A stretch of 64,000 bases of DNA from Dendrolimus kikuchii (GCA_019925095.2 CM034394.1:21624272-21688271), one strand, 5' to 3'. Counted from the first letter of the stretch, positions 43,265-55,229 are shown. Notes: a model not told the origin generated them from the sequence alone. Made by a program: numbers and translations.

Positions 43265-43574
43265 AATTGAAATTGAATTATTTGGTGTGGATTTAATGGT
43301 TAATTTATTTATGCGTCATCAATTGCTTGTGGCTGCCCAAAGCTATGTTCAATTACTATTTGTGATTTACCTATTTATATAGAAATGATTATTATTAATT
43401 TTTAAATCGGGAAATTGCGGTAGCTTAATGGCTAACCCATAAGCATTTCAAATAGCTATATCGGCTTTCAAAGTTATGGTTGCTAGTTTTTTATAAAGTC
43501 TGTTTTGTTTATTATAAATTATGTTTTGAATGTTTCATATTATTTATCATCCACCATCACTGCCATGTTTTTAT
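43265..43574. other. AT-rich spacer
   Basis: No gene or repeat recognised. Confidence 0.4.
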
Positions 43575-43712
43575 TATTTTCTTTAGTGTAGGAAGTTACC
43601 TGGAAGAGACTTAAAGCGATAACGCCGTCCTTTGTTCAAAATTTATTGTTCATAGTTTTTAAGAACGTATTTTAATTTTTGATGTAGAGTAAAGTGTTTC
43701 ATTCATTGGAAT
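43575..43712 (+). repeat. Family D LINE tail
   Basis: GTTACCTGGAAGAGACTTAAAGC...GATAACGCCGTCCTTTGTTC, ending GTGTTTCATTCATTGG. The first half of the family hairpin is damaged. Confidence 0.65.
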
Positions 43713-43983
43713 TGGCGTAGGAATGTGCTATCTTTATTCCTGTATCCACGTAATGCATCTTAGAAAAATAACTGAACAAGCTGGCAAGTGGCAACAACAT
43801 AGCCCTTATAACGAGTATGAAGCCGCAAGATAAATATGAGTAAATTTCTTTGGAAACTTGTCGAAGCGTTTGTTATGTGTGCTGCGTTGGATTGTTCAAC
43901 GTAAGTCCAACTGTATTCTTCTTATAATATAAATATGTAATGCTTCTGGAAGGAAGTAGAAAGAATCTGTCTATAATATTTTA

Positions 43984-44217
43984 GCCAGGTGGTAGAGTAT
44001 TTGCTCGACTGGATAGCGACCACCCGTGGTCTAGAGTATGCCGCGATAACAACCTTGTGTTGTGTTCCGGCATTAGTGACCAGGTTCCAGTCTCCTTTAA
44101 GAGAGAAGCAGCGCATTTGTAGCACCTTTGGTGTTGCAAATGTCTATAGGCGATGGTAACCGCTTTCTGTCAAGTGGGCCGTCTGCCTGTCTGCTGAACT
44201 CCTGCAATAAAAAAAAA
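43984..44217 (+). mobile_element. Family A short retroposon, 5'-truncated
   Basis: Sense copy starting inside the element (AGCCAGGTGGTAGAGTATTT) and ending TCCTGCAATAAAAAAAAA. AATCTGT on both sides may be what is left of a TSD. Confidence 0.85.
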
Positions 44218-44860
44218 TCTGTTTGTGACATTGGGTTTTAAAATGAAGTTAAAAATGTTCCGTCCTTGGCTAGTATAAAGTAGGTAAAATAAAGCTCCAT
44301 CAATTTTACTGTCTACCCTCTTTTCTGTGTGAGGTGACGGCTAACGCAGCAGGGATAGGCAGCCATTTTAGTGTTTGAAAAAGAACACACTGCGCCGTAC
44401 GCTCATCTTTTCCTATCAATTATTGTGAACTTCAACTAATGTGATTACTGGCCTTGCCAAGAACTTTTACGACACTTGAACTTTGTTAATAGTGTTAGCT
44501 CTAAAGTGGAATCTAGTGCCGCGTGTTGTTCTTGTGTGTAACCTGAAACAAGCCAGGAGAGGGCGGATCTCAAGGTTGGTGGAGCTTCTACTTTTCTAGT
44601 GCAAGGATCTAAGTCATATCTCTCTCATACAGTCCATATAAATCGAACCACATTAACCATGGGCTATAAGCGTCCCACAAAAAATAAAAAAAATCTGTCT
44701 GGTTAATTCTGTCCAGCAAATTTCGAAATGCAACTTTTAGACTTTGTCTATTTGTAAGGGCACTAAATTTAAAGAACTGAACGGATTTAAATGTTACGGA
44801 GCTAGTATAGATTCCCGAGTCAACAATTAGTAAAGTAAACATGTTTACACACTGTACTTA
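44218..44860. other. Spacer
   Basis: No gene recognised. 44320-44580 is moderately GC-rich without a convincing frame. Confidence 0.4.
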
Positions 44861-45195
44861 CACCCGAGAGTGTCGGGGTGAAGGTAAGGAAAGGAATACT
44901 CCGGTGGTTCGGGCATGTGGAAAGAATGCATGATGAAAGAATGACTAAACAGATATACAATGCAAAAGTGGATGGATGCAGAAGTCGTGGAAGGCCACGA
45001 CTCACCTTCCATGATCAAATTGATCGTGTACTAGCAGAAAGTGATATCAGGAGCCTTAAGAACAGAAGAGCGTGTATGGCAAGAGTTATGAATGTCAAAG
45101 AAGCAAATGAAGTGTGTAAGAATAAGCTTAAATGGCGCTCTGTTGTTCGTGCCTACCCCACAAGGGTACTGTCGTGAAGTTATGTATGTATCTTT
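44861..45195 (+). mobile_element. 5'-truncated RTE-type LINE tail, open frame
   Basis: The frame at 44878-45177 reads MKVRKGILRWFGHVERMHDE, RMTKQIYNAKVDGCRSRGRP and NKLKWRSVVRAYPTRVLS, followed by AAGTTATGTATGTA. It is the longest intact RTE C-terminus here (about 105 codons) and preserves the segment mutated in the copy at 18343. It lacks RT and endonuclease. Confidence 0.85.
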
Positions 45196-45289
45196 ACACA
45201 CAAAAACGCTTTTTCAGTCTCATACAAAAACAGTGTAAGCAAAATACTGTACTTGTTCCAAGTTCACACACATATACGCGCGCAGATAC

Positions 45290-45716
45290 ACACACTACTA
45301 TACCTCGTAATTACCGTAGCATCTCGATATCGTAGAATGTCAAGGGAAGTGCAAAAAACTTCGACTTAATAAGGACTTCTAAATATGAAATATTTGATGG
45401 TTAAAATTTAAAAAAAAAGAATAAACCTACCGGACATTCCTTTTTGGTTTTATTGCTTCGAGTGCGGGGAATTCACAATAAGACGTCATTATGTTTGACT
45501 AACTTGACTTGCAGTCTGATTTTTGAAATTCGAATTAATGAATATAAATATGTACTAAAATGTCTACGCAGAGAAATAACATTTTGTTCGAGTTACAAAT
45601 TCTAAATAACTTAAGATACCAAGTATTTTGGGGGTTCAGTGGAAGGGAGCGGCGTTTTTTTTCGACTTACTGAAGATTTCGACTTAACAAGGTTCTAGTT
45701 AAAGAGATTCCACTGT
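45290..45716 (-). mobile_element. Pogo/Tigger-like DNA transposon remnant
   Basis: The right end, read inward, is CAGTGGAATCTCTTTAACTA, GAACCTTGTTAAGTCGAAA, which resembles pogo-family termini (CAGT.GAA.CTCT...) next to a TA. The left side has ACTTCGACTTAATAAGG as a second inverted-repeat trace and a less clear end. No transposase frame remains. Confidence 0.5.
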
Positions 45717-45994
45717 AGAGTGTATGTAGTTTGTGTTTTAACCATTTAATAGAGCACTGGGGACCTATACACATAATACTGATATGCACTGATCTATAAC
45801 AGGCATCAATTTCACACAACCGATATTTTAATATTTATAACCTGTTGAGATGATTCGTGAGAAAATAATAAAGTACCTATTCCATTCTATTTATAAACAA
45901 ACATAGCCAAGAAAATGGCACTGCGATCGCGTTTTTTTAGTGCCAACATTGCAACTCATTAACATATGTGTAAGTGAACTGATAAATAACAATT
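45717..45994. other. AT-rich spacer
   Basis: Nothing recognised. Confidence 0.4.
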
Positions 45995-46130
45995 AATTCC
46001 TGGGATTGTCTGGAAGAGATCGCTTTTTAGCGATAAAACCGCCCTTTGTGCATAATTAAACTAATTTTGATCTGTAGGCTTATTTTTATATTGGTGTTCA
46101 ATAAAGTGTTAACTATCTATCTATGTGAGA
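45995..46130 (+). repeat. Family D LINE tail
   Basis: TCTGGAAGAGATCGCTTTTTAGCGATAAAACCGCC..., ending TCAATAAAGTG and CTATCTATCTATG. AATAAA is followed by a tetranucleotide tail. Confidence 0.7.
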
Positions 46131-46382
46131 CCTGTCAATCTTCTTTAACATGATTGTGGCCTATTGTCCTTTACTAGGTAGTACAAGTAAAATATAATAT
46201 AATGAATCTATTAGGGACGATAACAGAGATTGGTTTAAAAAGAGGCTACACTTTTGTAGCCTTTTCTTAAACAAATTAAAATAATAGCATTTTTTGAATA
46301 ATATCTTTATGTTATTCGAAAAATGCTATTACGATGTTAAAATTTTTCTTGATGACCAATTCTAAATTAAATTTGACAATAC

Positions 46383-46837
46383 ATAATGTTACGAGTTCGG
46401 GACTGGAATTAAAAATGCCGTTGGAATTACTATAGAATTTATTAGAACTATACCAACACGTATAACACATAACCGGACGCAATAAGTACAAATGTAATGC
46501 ACAATTCAATACCACGCGCTAAGTCCGTCACTAAATGTACACACGTCTTGCCTCGCTTGTGTTATCGCTTTGACTGAGGTTCTCGCTAGACTGCCTCCTC
46601 TCTCCATCCTGCCGTTGTTTTATACTTCACAAATATAAGTGTGCCCGCCCGCATCATCGACTGAATTTCCTAGAAATCGTAATCCGCACACCTGGATAAT
46701 TATGCCTGCAAACGGCCTTAAACGAGTACAATAAGACAATGGGCCGTATGTCAATAAATAAGTAAACAAAAGAAGTCCAAATGCGGTAAGGTAATAAACT
46801 GCAGGCGTGAATCGGCCTTTGTCGGTCGTAACAATAA
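46383..46837 (-). mobile_element. Solo LTR (Gypsy-like) with perfect 4-bp TSD
   Basis: LTR 46387-46833 (447 bp) has TGTTAC...GTAACA ends and is flanked by ATAA on both sides (46383-46386, 46834-46837). By comparison with the copy at 54124 it is antisense; the U3/R-type landmarks (the inverse of TTATAAAACGACGG, and AATAAA) are recognisable. No internal coding region, so recombination between two LTRs removed it. Confidence 0.85.
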
Positions 46838-47525
46838 AATATACGTTGACAAACTTTATTAATCTAATATTTCATTTTTACATTTTTAACATTGTATTCC
46901 ATATGAAATAACTCTGCACTTGACATATTATTATTATTATGTACAATTCTAGAAAAAAATTTAAAAATGTCTGTGGGTTGAGTGGATTACAGTCTGTTTT
47001 TGTTAATTACTATTTGCATGTCTGAAAGCACAAAAACATGTGAAACATAAAATAACATATTGTCATCTAATAATCTAATCATAAGTTTTTATTAACCATG
47101 TTTTTAATCAAATAAATGATTTGATTTGATTTGAAAATAATAAATCTTCTATTACAGGTAAGGTGCTCAAAAGTCTATAAACATTACCTCGTCGGATCGC
47201 AATACTGATTCCTAAAAGTTGGAAAATGTATTAAGTTTACCTGTTAGACGCTTCTTAAATTGCCATTCCACTTGCTGACTAAGAAGAAAACCATGTTACT
47301 TTTATTTCAATGATAGCACCTATAAAATTGCGAGGAAAACGAGTATATCTAGTAAATGTGTCAGTCAAATGTCAAATTGTGTTGGCAATGTAATTTAGTG
47401 AATGTTACTGTCACTGTATCCAATATAAATAAGTGATTCGGCAAATTGTGATATGTCTATCGATGTCTATATAGTCTAGTTGGAGTATATCGTATTTTTA
47501 AATATTCACCTGTAAATAACCTACC
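46838..47525. other. AT-rich spacer
   Basis: No gene recognised; TGATTTGATTTGATTTG at 47117 is a short simple repeat. Confidence 0.4.
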
Positions 47526-47614
47526 CTTTTTATGTTTGCTTGTAAACTGGCAAACGGGTCCACCTGATGGCAAGTGGCTACCGTCGCCCATGGGCATCTG
47601 CAACACTAAGGGGT
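47526..47614 (-). repeat. Family A-related tail fragment
   Basis: GTAAACTGGCAAACGGGTCC, ACCTGATGGCAAGTGG and TACCGTCGCCCATGGGCATC, i.e. the 15145 subfamily. Confidence 0.6.
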
Positions 47615-47818
47615 ACCTCGTTGAGACTTCAAATATCTGTTTACGCCCTTTTTGTAGAGCCCCATATTGTAGCGCTCTGGGAAAACCACGGGAGAGAGCT
47701 CATGCCATCCTACATTATAGAGCCATGCTGGAATTATTATTTTGCTTACACCTCTCAGGGATAGCGCAATCGGTGTGATACCATGCTCTTACGGAATATT
47801 AGCGTGCAACAGTTAGCC

Positions 47819-48042
47819 TTTTTTATTCCATGAGTTCAGCAGATAGGCAGACGGCCCACTTGATGGAAAAAGATTACCATCGATTATGGACATTTGTAAC
47901 ACCAAAAGTGCTAGTAATGTACTGCCGTTCTCAAAAGGAGACTAGAACCTGGCCACTAATGCCAGAACACAACTCAAGGTTGTTATGGCGGCATACTCTA
48001 GACCAAGGCCATCTAGACAGAAAAATACTTACCACCTGGCAA
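47819..48042 (-). mobile_element. Family A short retroposon, 5'-truncated
   Basis: Antisense from TTTTTTATTCCATGAG to CTTACCACCTGGC. It is followed directly by the GC-richer block at 48043. Confidence 0.8.
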
Positions 48043-48610
48043 GCATTGGGCTAATCGTGTTTAGTGCGATCAGTGAACGTTCCAACGGGCCACTTCCCCC
48101 ACCCTCTTTTATTTTGATGACGCAATGGGAATGCTTTTTCTTGGGACACTATCTTCGGCCCTGGAAGAAAGGGTTTAAACCGAGGGTTGTGGGGTTTCTT
48201 GATCGGCCGTATGCCCACCGTGACCTCCGAATGAAGGAATGAGGGATGTCGACTGTCAAACTACCCACTATACCTAACCTGCGCCCCTGTCCTATGTGCC
48301 TTTATGGGATGCCACAGGAACTGTATCGTAGGTATTACATTTGTGACATCTACGCTTGGCTTCTCTCTTAGGGCACCCCCGGAAAAGGGTACTCACTTCA
48401 CCAACAGGGGTAAGTCCACGGGATCTCTCTTATCTAGTCCCACATACCATCCCACGATCCCTCTTTACCCCTTTCTCAAATGCTGGCAACGTGTTAGTAT
48501 CGTATCAGAGACCCACGTGCTCTCCGTCTTCGAATGCTCTCTTTTCGCCCGCGCAAGGTATAACCTAGAACGCACCCTTCGAATAGACGTCACAAAAGGG
48601 AGCATCTAAG
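48043..48610. other. Unusual GC-richer block of unknown origin
   Basis: About 570 bp clearly less AT-rich than its surroundings, with several short plus-strand frames (to 101 codons at 48304-48609, no recognisable domain) and phrases such as GGCCACTTCCCCCACCC and GGGCACCCCCGGAAAAGGG. It matches nothing else in the window. It may be a piece of a LINE 5' region or a processed pseudogene. Confidence 0.35.
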
Positions 48611-49000
48611 AGCTGATGCGTAAGAATAATAGGAAGAACTTTTTAGAATTCACGCTAAAAGTTATAAAAAAAGTCGTCAAAAGAAACCGGTTGTAATAAC
48701 GCTATAAACATATGTAACGATATGTAGTTTTAGCGTTAAATATTAAGCAGTAATATACTTAACCTATGTGAATAAAATAAATGTAGAGAAATGAAATCGC
48801 AGTAAAAAATAAGAGAAGTAACCTTACATAGTAAGTCTAAATATAAGAAGGAAAAGACTGTTATAGTTAATATGAAATAAAGATAAGTAAATAATGCACA
48901 AGAAGTAGATATAATACATGTAGTAGAAATAATAAGTAATTTAAAAGTAGTAATGTAATGTTAAAAATGTAATAGATAATTATAATTAGAAAGTGTTGGT

Positions 49001-49090
49001 ATCGCCCCTGGTCTTGCAAACGTCTATAGGTGATGGTAACCACTTTCCATAAGCTAGGCGTTGCTTGTCTGCCAGCTTGAATAAAAAAAA
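49001..49090 (+). repeat. Family A-related 3' tail, severely truncated
   Basis: CTTGCAAACGTCTATAGGTG, ATGGTAACCACTTTCCAT and TGTCTGCCAGCTTGAATAAA followed by poly-A. It is preceded (48611-49000) by featureless AT-rich DNA. Confidence 0.6.
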
Positions 49091-49323
49091 ACAATAGATA
49101 GTCCACCTTATAGTATGGGGTTATCGTCGCCAATGTACAATTGCACTAAGGGAATCGATCCTCTTAGAAGATGTATTTTCGGAAATTTGCGAAACATTTT
49201 AATAACGTTACAAAATTTGCTATTCTAAAACGTTTTTAGTAACATCAAATTTCTACTAGATTTCAAATTAATTAAACTACGCTCTACAAGTGTTTGAGGA
49301 TGATTTTTAAAATTATTTTCAAT

Positions 49324-49377
49324 AACCGTGCCTACCCTGCAAGGGAACTGGCGTGAAGTTATGTATGTATGTATGTA
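49324..49377 (+). mobile_element. Minimal RTE-type LINE tail
   Basis: CCGTGCCTACCCTGCAAGGG, AACTGGCGTGAAGTTATG, then (TATG)n: only the last 8 or so codons and the microsatellite tail were inserted. TTTTCAATAA occurs on both sides (49315, 49378), a likely TSD. Confidence 0.75.
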
Positions 49378-50107
49378 TTTTCAATAAACATTTGACCTTA
49401 TAAAATCGTTTAGATTATTAATTCTAATCCATTTACTACTATACAAATTTTGTTTATTTATTTATTATGGACCATAAACAGGAGATACATCATATACATC
49501 CGTTTTAAATTTAAACAATGCTCATGGTAAATGTACTCCCTAATATAGGTGGTCACATCATGCATTATGTCATATTTTATAAAATGTCAATTGAAATGTT
49601 AAATTTGGATAATTTGCATATAAATTAAACAAAACTAAAACTTAAATTTTGAAATAAATAAACTATACTATAAATAAAACTATACTAACAAAATAACATA
49701 AATGTATAAGTAAAAAATTGACTCCAAATCGCTGTCAGTGGGGAGCGTGCCCAATATGCTGACCGCATTTTCGCGTTGGATGGCAATGCTGAATTAGTCA
49801 TATGATTAAATCAAACTAGTAAAGAAAGGATAGAAATTGCACCACGCGAGATATTTAATGAATATATTTTTGCACCGTTATATGTCTGAAGGAAATTGTT
49901 TTTTGTGACCGTCATTAGTTTTTATTTAGGTTTATGGCTTGGCAGCTAGGCCTTTAAGCCAGGTCATAGTTTACAAGATAGTTTCTTCATTTTCTTAAGC
50001 CTATGTGTAGCACAGTTGAACTGTAGGTTATCAGCTGGTGTCATTCAACGGAGTTCTTGTGGCAACTTAAAAGGCCATATTTTACAGTTCATATTTCTCA
50101 CAAAACA
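49378..50107. other. AT-rich spacer
   Basis: No gene or repeat recognised. Confidence 0.4.
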
Positions 50108-50415
50108 CATAATTACTAATAAAACTACGTTTTAACGGTTTTAAGCGCGGTAATTTTTATTTGATTTTGGTTTTTCCGACGTTTCGGCCACTTTTCAGTG
50201 GCCGTGATCACGGAAGACAAAAATGTCAAGTGTCAACGAGTATTGTTAAGGTTTTATTTAGCCTACCGCCAACTTGTTAATTTTAATTATTTAATTTTGT
50301 TTATGGTTATTATTTACTCTATGGGAGCCTTAAAATGCTCTTCAAGCCATAACATGTTGCGAAGCGGTAGTAAATTAGATTAGGCTCCCATAGAGTAAAT
50401 AATACTCAAAATAAT
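50108..50415 (+). mobile_element. Family B element, rearranged copy
   Basis: The 5' arm is complete (TAATAAAACTACG through CCGACGTTTCGGCCACTTTT and GATCACGGAAGACAAAAATG). The expected second arm is missing; instead ATTTACTCTATGGGAGCC and GGCTCCCATAGAGTAAAT face each other around a 60-bp loop, giving an inner hairpin. ATAATTAC lies on both sides and may be part of the TSD. Confidence 0.75.
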
Positions 50416-50724
50416 TACTACTCAAAAACTATCAATATCCTAGAACCATTGTTCATTTTAGAGTAATTTTACACATTTTTAGAAAATAAAACTGCACAGC
50501 ACAACAACTCCTTTCAGTTCCCGCCAAAAACTCTTGACAAAGTCAAATTTGTTGGTATTGCCAACATGCTTGGGCACGGCGCTGAAATTAAGCACTATAC
50601 CGAATAATATTTTAATTATCGTCATCTCTTGGATAATATAATAGTATGCCTTGAAGCCAGCATACTGGTATCACGCTGATCACTTTATAAAATATAAAAT
50701 TAAACAATATAATAAGAAAAACAA

Positions 50725-50872
50725 CAACGGACAAGTGGTAAAAAGAATCGCAACAAAATTTTAACTTGAAGTTTTACGGGCAGATTGTTAATGTACTCGT
50801 CCAATTTGAAAACCTGCCCCTAAAACTTCAAATTAAAATGTTGTTGTGATTAGTTTTGCCACTTGTCCGTTG
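50725..50872. mobile_element. Hairpin MITE (about 148 bp)
   Basis: CAACGGACAAGTGGTAAAA at the left and TTTTGCCACTTGTCCGTTG at the right, with paired arms extending over about 60 bp (e.g. TTTTAACTTGAAGTTTTACG against AAAACTTCAAATTAAAA). A further partial arm, CCACTTGTCCGTTG, follows at 50885-50898. Superfamily unknown. Confidence 0.75.
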
Positions 50873-50898
50873 CCATTCGTTTTTCCACTTGTCCGTTG

Positions 50899-51486
50899 AA
50901 GTTTCACTTCTACTATGTGTCCCAGCACACATTTCGATTTTTCGCAGTTTTACTGCAAATTATGATTTGGTTAGGTTAGGTACATATTTTATTTTATCAA
51001 ACAAAAAAAAACTGAATTCGATCCGGAACCAAAAAACGCATCTAGGCTACTCTAAAATTATGCCGCCTCTCACCACGTCTAGTCTAAATTTATGCCGCCC
51101 ACCCGTCTCTATAGAAGTTTTACTTCAATAATTGTTAATCAATAAACAATGATTATAAATTGTAGGCAAGAACAAAGCAGTATACTGCATTCACATTTTC
51201 ACATTTAATAGCTTATGGGCCATCTTTGGATGAATAAAGTTTCGAAATTGGAAGTTAAAAATCGCCTCAAGCGGGAGTCACTGTCGGCGAAAACGTTATA
51301 AACGCTTTGGCATAAAAGATTTGAAGATAATTGCTTTGAAAATCGGGATCCTTGGATTCAAAGAGCTTGGTTATCTTCTGATTTTATTTAGCATTTTTAA
51401 AGGAACGTTTAATAAGGGTGTGTAAGACGAATTTTTGGAGTGACAATTGCCAAATAAACGATGTGAAAAACTCTTAAATCTATACT
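50899..51486. other. AT-rich spacer
   Basis: No gene recognised. GGTTAGGTTAGG (two TTAGG units) occurs at 50970. Confidence 0.4.
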
Positions 51487-51690
51487 ACTATACTAATATT
51501 ATAAATGCGGAATTTGGAATGAATGTTTTTTGCTCAATTACGCCAGAACAACTGAACGAATCTGAGTGTAATTTGGCACAGAGATAGATTATAGTCTGGA
51601 ATAGAAAATAGGCTATTTTTATCTTAAAAATATATACGGTTCTTGTGAGATAACATTAACGACAGCGAAGCTACGGGCGTTTGAAATAAA
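51487..51690 (+). repeat. Repeat J (tataaatgcgg... type)
   Basis: ATACTAATATTATAAATGCG, ACAACTGAACGAATCTGAG, AATAGAAAATAGGCTATTTT and GACAGCGAAGCTACGGGCG: the usual order of an RTE-like tail. Non-coding. Confidence 0.65.
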
Positions 51691-51788
51691 TATATGGTGC
51701 CATAGGTAATTAATTCTTCTTTAGCTTTTTAACGTTTTATTATCTGTAACATTATAACATTTGTGAATTTGAATTTGAATTGAAATGA

Positions 51789-52560
51789 AGGTGAATTTTT
51801 CAAATGGGCCTTCAAGGCTAAATCTTAAACTATGCTAGATTGCGAAAATCACTCCATACATTAATTAAACTTCAAATTGCGCCGGTCATTGGACCGCACA
51901 TCATTTGAACGCAATCAATGTTCATCCATGACCGATTTGATGGATTGGGGTCAAATAACGTGTGTTTTAAATTTTAAAAATAGAACAATATTTGTTGGTA
52001 TCTCCAACAAACAGTATTTATTTATTTCGTGTGGCATATAGTACTGGCCACCAAATATACTAAATGTTTGAATTTAGAACATAGATGTTCTTTTTTTTAT
52101 CTGTATTTTTTCCCGGTTTCCTATTAAAATCGTCATTGTATTACGCACGTGTAGTTTTCATTTATAATTAAAATATTTACAGTCCACAACAAATTCATAT
52201 TTAAAGAAGTGTTTAACAATATTGTTATTTTCATATTGAATAAAATGAGGTGAGGTTTAATTAATGTATGGGAAATAGAACATTTTGTTCAAAAAGAACC
52301 CTTTCCCTTGGTTTGCCGTTTAACATTCCTTCACAGAAATTATTCCTTACAAGCTACACTACGATTTGGTTTAATAATACAGGATGTCTTTTCTCAAAAT
52401 TAGCCAATTTGACTCCCGACAAGGGTAATTGATTAGTCAAAAATCTAATGATACCATTTTAGTATTCGTCAAAGTTGGCTTCGGGACTCCTTTGAGTGTT
52501 TTTCGTTGTCTAGCATAGCATTAGGATTTGGCCCTGAAGGCTCACTTGAAAAATTCACCT
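51789..52560. mobile_element. Long-TIR element of about 770 bp, unclassified
   Basis: AGGTGAATTTTTCAAATGGG at the left and CTCACTTGAAAAATTCACCT at the right are the outer parts of inverted arms of about 64 bp, which continue through GCCTTCAAGGCTAAATC versus GATTTGGCCCTGAAGGC and CTATGCTAGA versus TCTAGCATAG. The interior is AT-rich with no transposase. No TSD was found. A fragment of the left arm occurs at 29674. Confidence 0.7.
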
Positions 52561-52661
52561 GTATATGTAATTAGACGTAACAAGTAGTCATCCAGTGGTC
52601 GAAATTAATTTAAATTATGTTTGAACATTATTAAGGTTCTGTTGTCAAAGACTAATACTTC

Positions 52662-52915
52662 TATAATCACAGATTTCGCCAAGTCTACATTGTTAATTTG
52701 ACTTTAACAATAAACAAAAGAGTGTATATGCGTGAGTGTATCAAATACAGAGTAGTGTGTGTAATGTTTTTTTATGCATAATTTAAAAAAAATATTAGCA
52801 TTCTGCACTCCTTTTTTATATAAACTATAAGTGTGCGAAATTTCATACTCCTCCGTCCGCGCAATTTTCGTAAAAATTGATACAAAATTTTTGCTTCGCG
52901 TTTTAATATAATGAC
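52662..52915 (+). repeat. Family K repeat, copy 1
   Basis: TAATCACAGATTTCGCCAAG, TTAATTTGACTTTAACAA, ATAAACTATAAGTGTGCGAA and GTCCGCGCAATTTTCGTAAA occur in the same order at 58436 and 62100. It is a dispersed non-coding repeat of about 280 bp, probably a LINE tail. Confidence 0.75.
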
Positions 52916-53239
52916 TAGACGTTATAACTCAATATACAAAAAAAAAATACGATATTTTAAATGATGTTATTAAAGTTTAATATACACTGATTTATCGTAA
53001 CAGACTTGAGTTAAAAACTTCATAAAAGATTTCTCTGTTCAATATTAAAGTGAGGCAATTACTTAACATTCTTGTACAGAGATGAAATACGAATCAGTTT
53101 TATATGCATGCACCATATCGTGTTCAACTTAAATTGCTTTCGAAGAACATAAAGGGTATTACACATGAATGGCGACACCTTTATCATAATATAGTTTTAT
53201 TTTTCGAGATGAAACTGTTTGCCGATCCCATTACTCGGG
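52916..53239. other. AT-rich spacer
   Basis: No gene recognised. The open frame from 53104 runs into repeat P2. Confidence 0.35.
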
Positions 53240-53450
53240 GCTATAACATTCGGATAGTGGGACACAAAGGCTATTTTGCCGCAATACCCACTAAACACCT
53301 CGGTATTCCTACTGTCATCTTAAGCCAGGGCCAAGGGAACAGGACGTGATCGACGCCGCAGCCCTGGGCGACACGACCTCACATCTGTCGGCGGGTGAGC
53401 CTCTCCTTAGCCCGGGGGATGATCACCTTGGGCTAGATGAATCACAATAT
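53240..53450 (-). repeat. Repeat P, antisense copy
   Basis: ACTAAACACCTCGGTATTCC at 53290 is the inverse of the GGAACACCGAGGGGTTTAGT phrase at 26912. The adjoining GC-rich block (GACGCCGCAGCCCTGGGCGA, CTCTCCTTAGCCCGGGGGAT) is probably part of the same LINE-derived element. Confidence 0.45.
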
Positions 53451-54119
53451 AGCTGTGCAATTTCAAAACCTAGTAACTGATATTGCTTTTTTAAATGAAT
53501 GCTTGTGTATTTACTGTATTGTTAGACATTTAATGATGTATAGTGCTTACCAAAACATGTAAAGACTGTATCAAAATATGATAGTATCTTGTTAAAATTC
53601 GTATTTTTTTTTGTCAAAATTTCTTTGAATGCAGTTTCAAAGTTTTAAAATTACGCAGCTGAATTTTGCTATTATGATTTATTATAGAAAGGACACAGTA
53701 GTATAAAGTCAATCAAAAATGTTTTGTAAAACACGAGTGCAATACGTAGTGTTGAAAAATATAATTATTACGATCAGTTTTAGTCGAGAAAGCGTACTAT
53801 TATTGTTTAAACAATATGTTTTCAAAACTTTTGTAAAATTAATGTCATTGCAAATTGCTTGTTTTATGTGTCCTAGATCCAAGTTATATTATGTCTTATA
53901 TTTATTAGCAAAAATATTTTTTTGAAAACACGTTATCTTTCTACTTACACGTATTTCTATTTTCTTCCACGTTCTCCTAATTATTCGAGGTCGGCACATT
54001 GTATCTTGTCCTTTCATAATCTTCTAATTTGGCATACGTTCTCTGTCACACCACATATTATCATCTCATCTTTCACACAATCTATCCATCTCTTCTTTGG
54101 TCTATCTTCTTTATATTTG
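53451..54119. other. AT-rich spacer
   Basis: 54014-54119 in the minus direction (MICGVTENVCQ, KKRWIDCVKDEM) resembles '(R)PKKRWLD.VK.DM', a LINE C-terminal motif, so a short LINE fragment probably ends at the LTR. The rest is featureless. Confidence 0.45.
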
Positions 54120-54659
54120 ATATTGTTGCAACTTAGGCCCCGGCAAAGACAAATTCCACGTACAGATCTGTAAAAGCACATTTTATTACCTGTCGGCATT
54201 TGAACTAATTGTAATCCTTTTATGATCGTCTTCTTTTGTTAACTTATTTATTGGAATACGTTTCTAGTTATTGTGGAGAACAGTATATTGTCCTATTGTA
54301 CTCGCTCAGGAGCATCATTAGCCAGGTGTTGCGGATTACAAGTACAAGCTAACTCTAGGAAATTGTGTCGACGATTTCGGGCGGGCCCATTTGCATTTGT
54401 GAATTATAAAACGACGGCCTGATTGAAAGAGGGGTCAATTGAGCTACAACTACGATACAAGCGTGGCGTGTGTACATTCGGGAATCTCATAGTGACGGAC
54501 TTTGCGCGTTTTATTGAATTACGACCTTCTGCATCACATTTGGATTTGTTGTGTTCGGTTATATTTGTACCTGTGTTATACGTGTTTGTATAGATCTAAT
54601 AAACTGTATAATAATTGTAATGACATTTTAATTCGAGTCCCGCTAACTCCTAGCAATAT
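54120..54659 (+). mobile_element. Solo LTR (Gypsy-like) with perfect 4-bp TSD
   Basis: LTR 54124-54655 (532 bp), starting TGTTGCAACT and ending CTAGCA, flanked by ATAT on both sides (54120-54123, 54656-54659). It carries a TATA box (TTATAAAA, 54404-54411) and a polyadenylation signal CTAATAAAC (54597) as expected for U3-R. Sense orientation. It is the best reference copy for the interrupted LTR at 12889. Confidence 0.85.
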
Positions 54660-55229
54660 GTGTAAACTTCTCATCTCTCTTCAAAAAAAGCATAAATAGA
54701 TTTAAGAATCACAACGAGAGAGGAAGTGCATCGGCTCGGCTCGGCTCAGTATTACAGATGTCCATTATCGGAGGCAACCATATACCATCAGGTAGACCGT
54801 CCAACAGTTCACTTACCTACTTAGAATACATCCATAGAGTACATAGAATTTAGGATACTTCATTTTAAATGTCCTTCAAAAATGTTCTCCGGTGGAGTTT
54901 GAATTAAAACTTTATAAAATGTGTCAACATTTGTGTTAGTTCCAGTTTACATATCTATGAGAATCGGCCAACATCTATTTTTCATCCCCGTAAATGTTAG
55001 GGGTAGTCCACCCCTAAATTTTTTTATTTATTTTTTTGACAAAATTTTTAATTTCTATTTTTTTATGATACAACATACAAAAATACATACATAATTACGT
55101 CGATATTATCTATAATATTATAAATTTCTAAACATGCCGTGTCTGTGAAGCTTTCAGTGAAGCTAAAAAAAACAACTGATACAGACTATATGAACAATGG
55201 AGTGCACGATGCATATTTTTTAGATTACT
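54660..55229. other. AT-rich spacer
   Basis: GGCTCGGCTCGGCTC (54732) is a short simple repeat. No gene is recognised. Confidence 0.4.

Noticed and set aside
53104..53349. 81-codon plus-strand ORF as host gene
   Set aside because: Its second half is antisense to a dispersed repeat (shared phrase with 26912), and no domain is recognisable.
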